From positions 1-6,200 of the forward strand of contig NZ_JARVGN010000099.1 in the NCBI RefSeq assembly GCF_029762515.1: a stretch of 6,200 nucleotides of DNA. Reading direction: 5' to 3'. Source of the stretch: Methanocalculus sp. Lineage in GTDB: Archaea; Halobacteriota; Methanomicrobia; Methanomicrobiales; Methanocorpusculaceae. Both the position numbers and the translations under genes were made by a program. Of this stretch, positions 5,921-6,200 are shown in pieces. Each line of letters begins with the position of its first letter. The stretch's first letter is position 1. A model generated the notes under the pieces. The model had not been told where the DNA came from. It saw nothing but the letters and a program-made list of their open reading frames with translations, and did not search any database.

Positions 5921-6200
5921 TCAACTCCTCAGTGTCTTTTGGTCTTTGGTTCCGCATGCCTGTTGTTCCGGGTGAACAAGCGAGGTGATGTAGCTGTCGA
6001 GATGGTCTTTTTTGATCAGGGTAATGCAGCAGACAGATCCTTTCCTTTCAGAAAAGACGACTGCAAAGCGATCCCCCGGTGCGATCCCCGCCCGCTCCCT
6101 CACCTCTTTTGGGAGCACCATCTGGCCGCGGGCGTCGATGGTGACGATCCCCTCAACCGAGCAGTCGCATGGGTTTTTATGCCCACTAATGCTCTTCTCT
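5921..6200 (-). CDS. AbrB/MazE/SpoVT-type small protein, HgcAB-associated type, N-terminus outside the window
   Basis: The core reads IVTIDARGQMVLPKEVRERAGI, the swapped-hairpin AbrB DNA-binding fold, followed by GDRFAVVF and the hallmark VCCITLIKKD. That pairing of an AbrB core with a downstream CC motif is typical of proteins named 'HgcAB-associated' in methanogens and other anaerobes. An internal ATG at 6121 would give 66 residues but cut off the first strand of the fold. The frame stays open upstream for 26 more codons to the edge, including PCDCSVEG, which fits the cysteine-containing N-terminus of the family. No ATG, GTG or TTG occurs in that extension, so the real start should lie beyond 6200. 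It may bind DNA, perhaps controlling this operon, or sense metal through its cysteines; both are inferences. arsM follows 7 bp downstream. Confidence 0.82.
   Translation of the reverse strand, partial: EKSISGHKNPCDCSVEGIVTIDARGQMVLPKEVRERAGIAPGDRFAVVFSERKGSVCCITLIKKDHLDSYITSLVHPEQQACGTKDQKTLRS
5925..5930 (-). promoter_or_regulatory. Ribosome binding site of arsM inside the upstream gene
   Basis: On the minus strand, GAGGAG lies 11 bases before the arsM ATG at 5913 and within the last codons of the AbrB-type gene, which stops at 5921-5923. This overlap supports translational coupling and the choice of 5913 as start. Confidence 0.55.

Overview
The window looks like chromosomal DNA of a methanogenic archaeon, probably of the Methanomicrobiales type. 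Three things suggest this: a full-length gene for the dihydropteroate-synthase-like protein family typical of tetrahydromethanopterin-using methanogens; archaeal TATA-like boxes placed about 26-29 bp before several start codons; and GGTGA/GAGG-type ribosome binding sites before the other genes. The genus assignment is inference. No rRNA, tRNA, CRISPR array or insertion sequence was seen.

Layout, left to right. A gene reading leftwards seems to start at 63 and run off the left edge. A divergent spacer (64-250) separates it from a small two-zinc-ribbon, one-membrane-segment protein (251-601, +). That gene converges on the 474-residue dihydropteroate-synthase-like gene (619-2043, -), and the 17-bp junction carries two adjoining palindromes. 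Next come a 160-bp spacer and a small zinc-ribbon gene (2204-2476, -). A divergent promoter region (2477-2659) follows, holding a possible 40-codon ORF with its own ribosome binding site. On the plus strand, a LemA-family gene (2660-3220) and a DUF2207 membrane-protein gene with a glycine-rich tail (3230-5050) form a coupled pair. This pair converges on arsM, the arsenite methyltransferase gene (5083-5913, -). arsM lies 7 bp downstream of a small AbrB-fold gene of the HgcAB-associated type (5921 to beyond 6200, -), whose start lies outside the window.

How the genes may work together. The lemA-DUF2207 pair probably encodes one envelope-associated membrane system of unknown function. The AbrB-type gene and arsM form a tight operon, so a metal- or metalloid-related role is likely, with the AbrB protein a possible regulator. 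The dihydropteroate-synthase-like protein is tied to pterin/C1-carrier metabolism by family only. The two small zinc-ribbon genes have no known role.

Most of the window is ordinary. The parts worth a second look are the arsM/AbrB operon, the uncharacterised zinc-ribbon membrane protein, the 40-codon ORF before lemA, the recurring TATA-to-ATG spacing that suggests leaderless transcripts, and the paired palindromes at 592-619.
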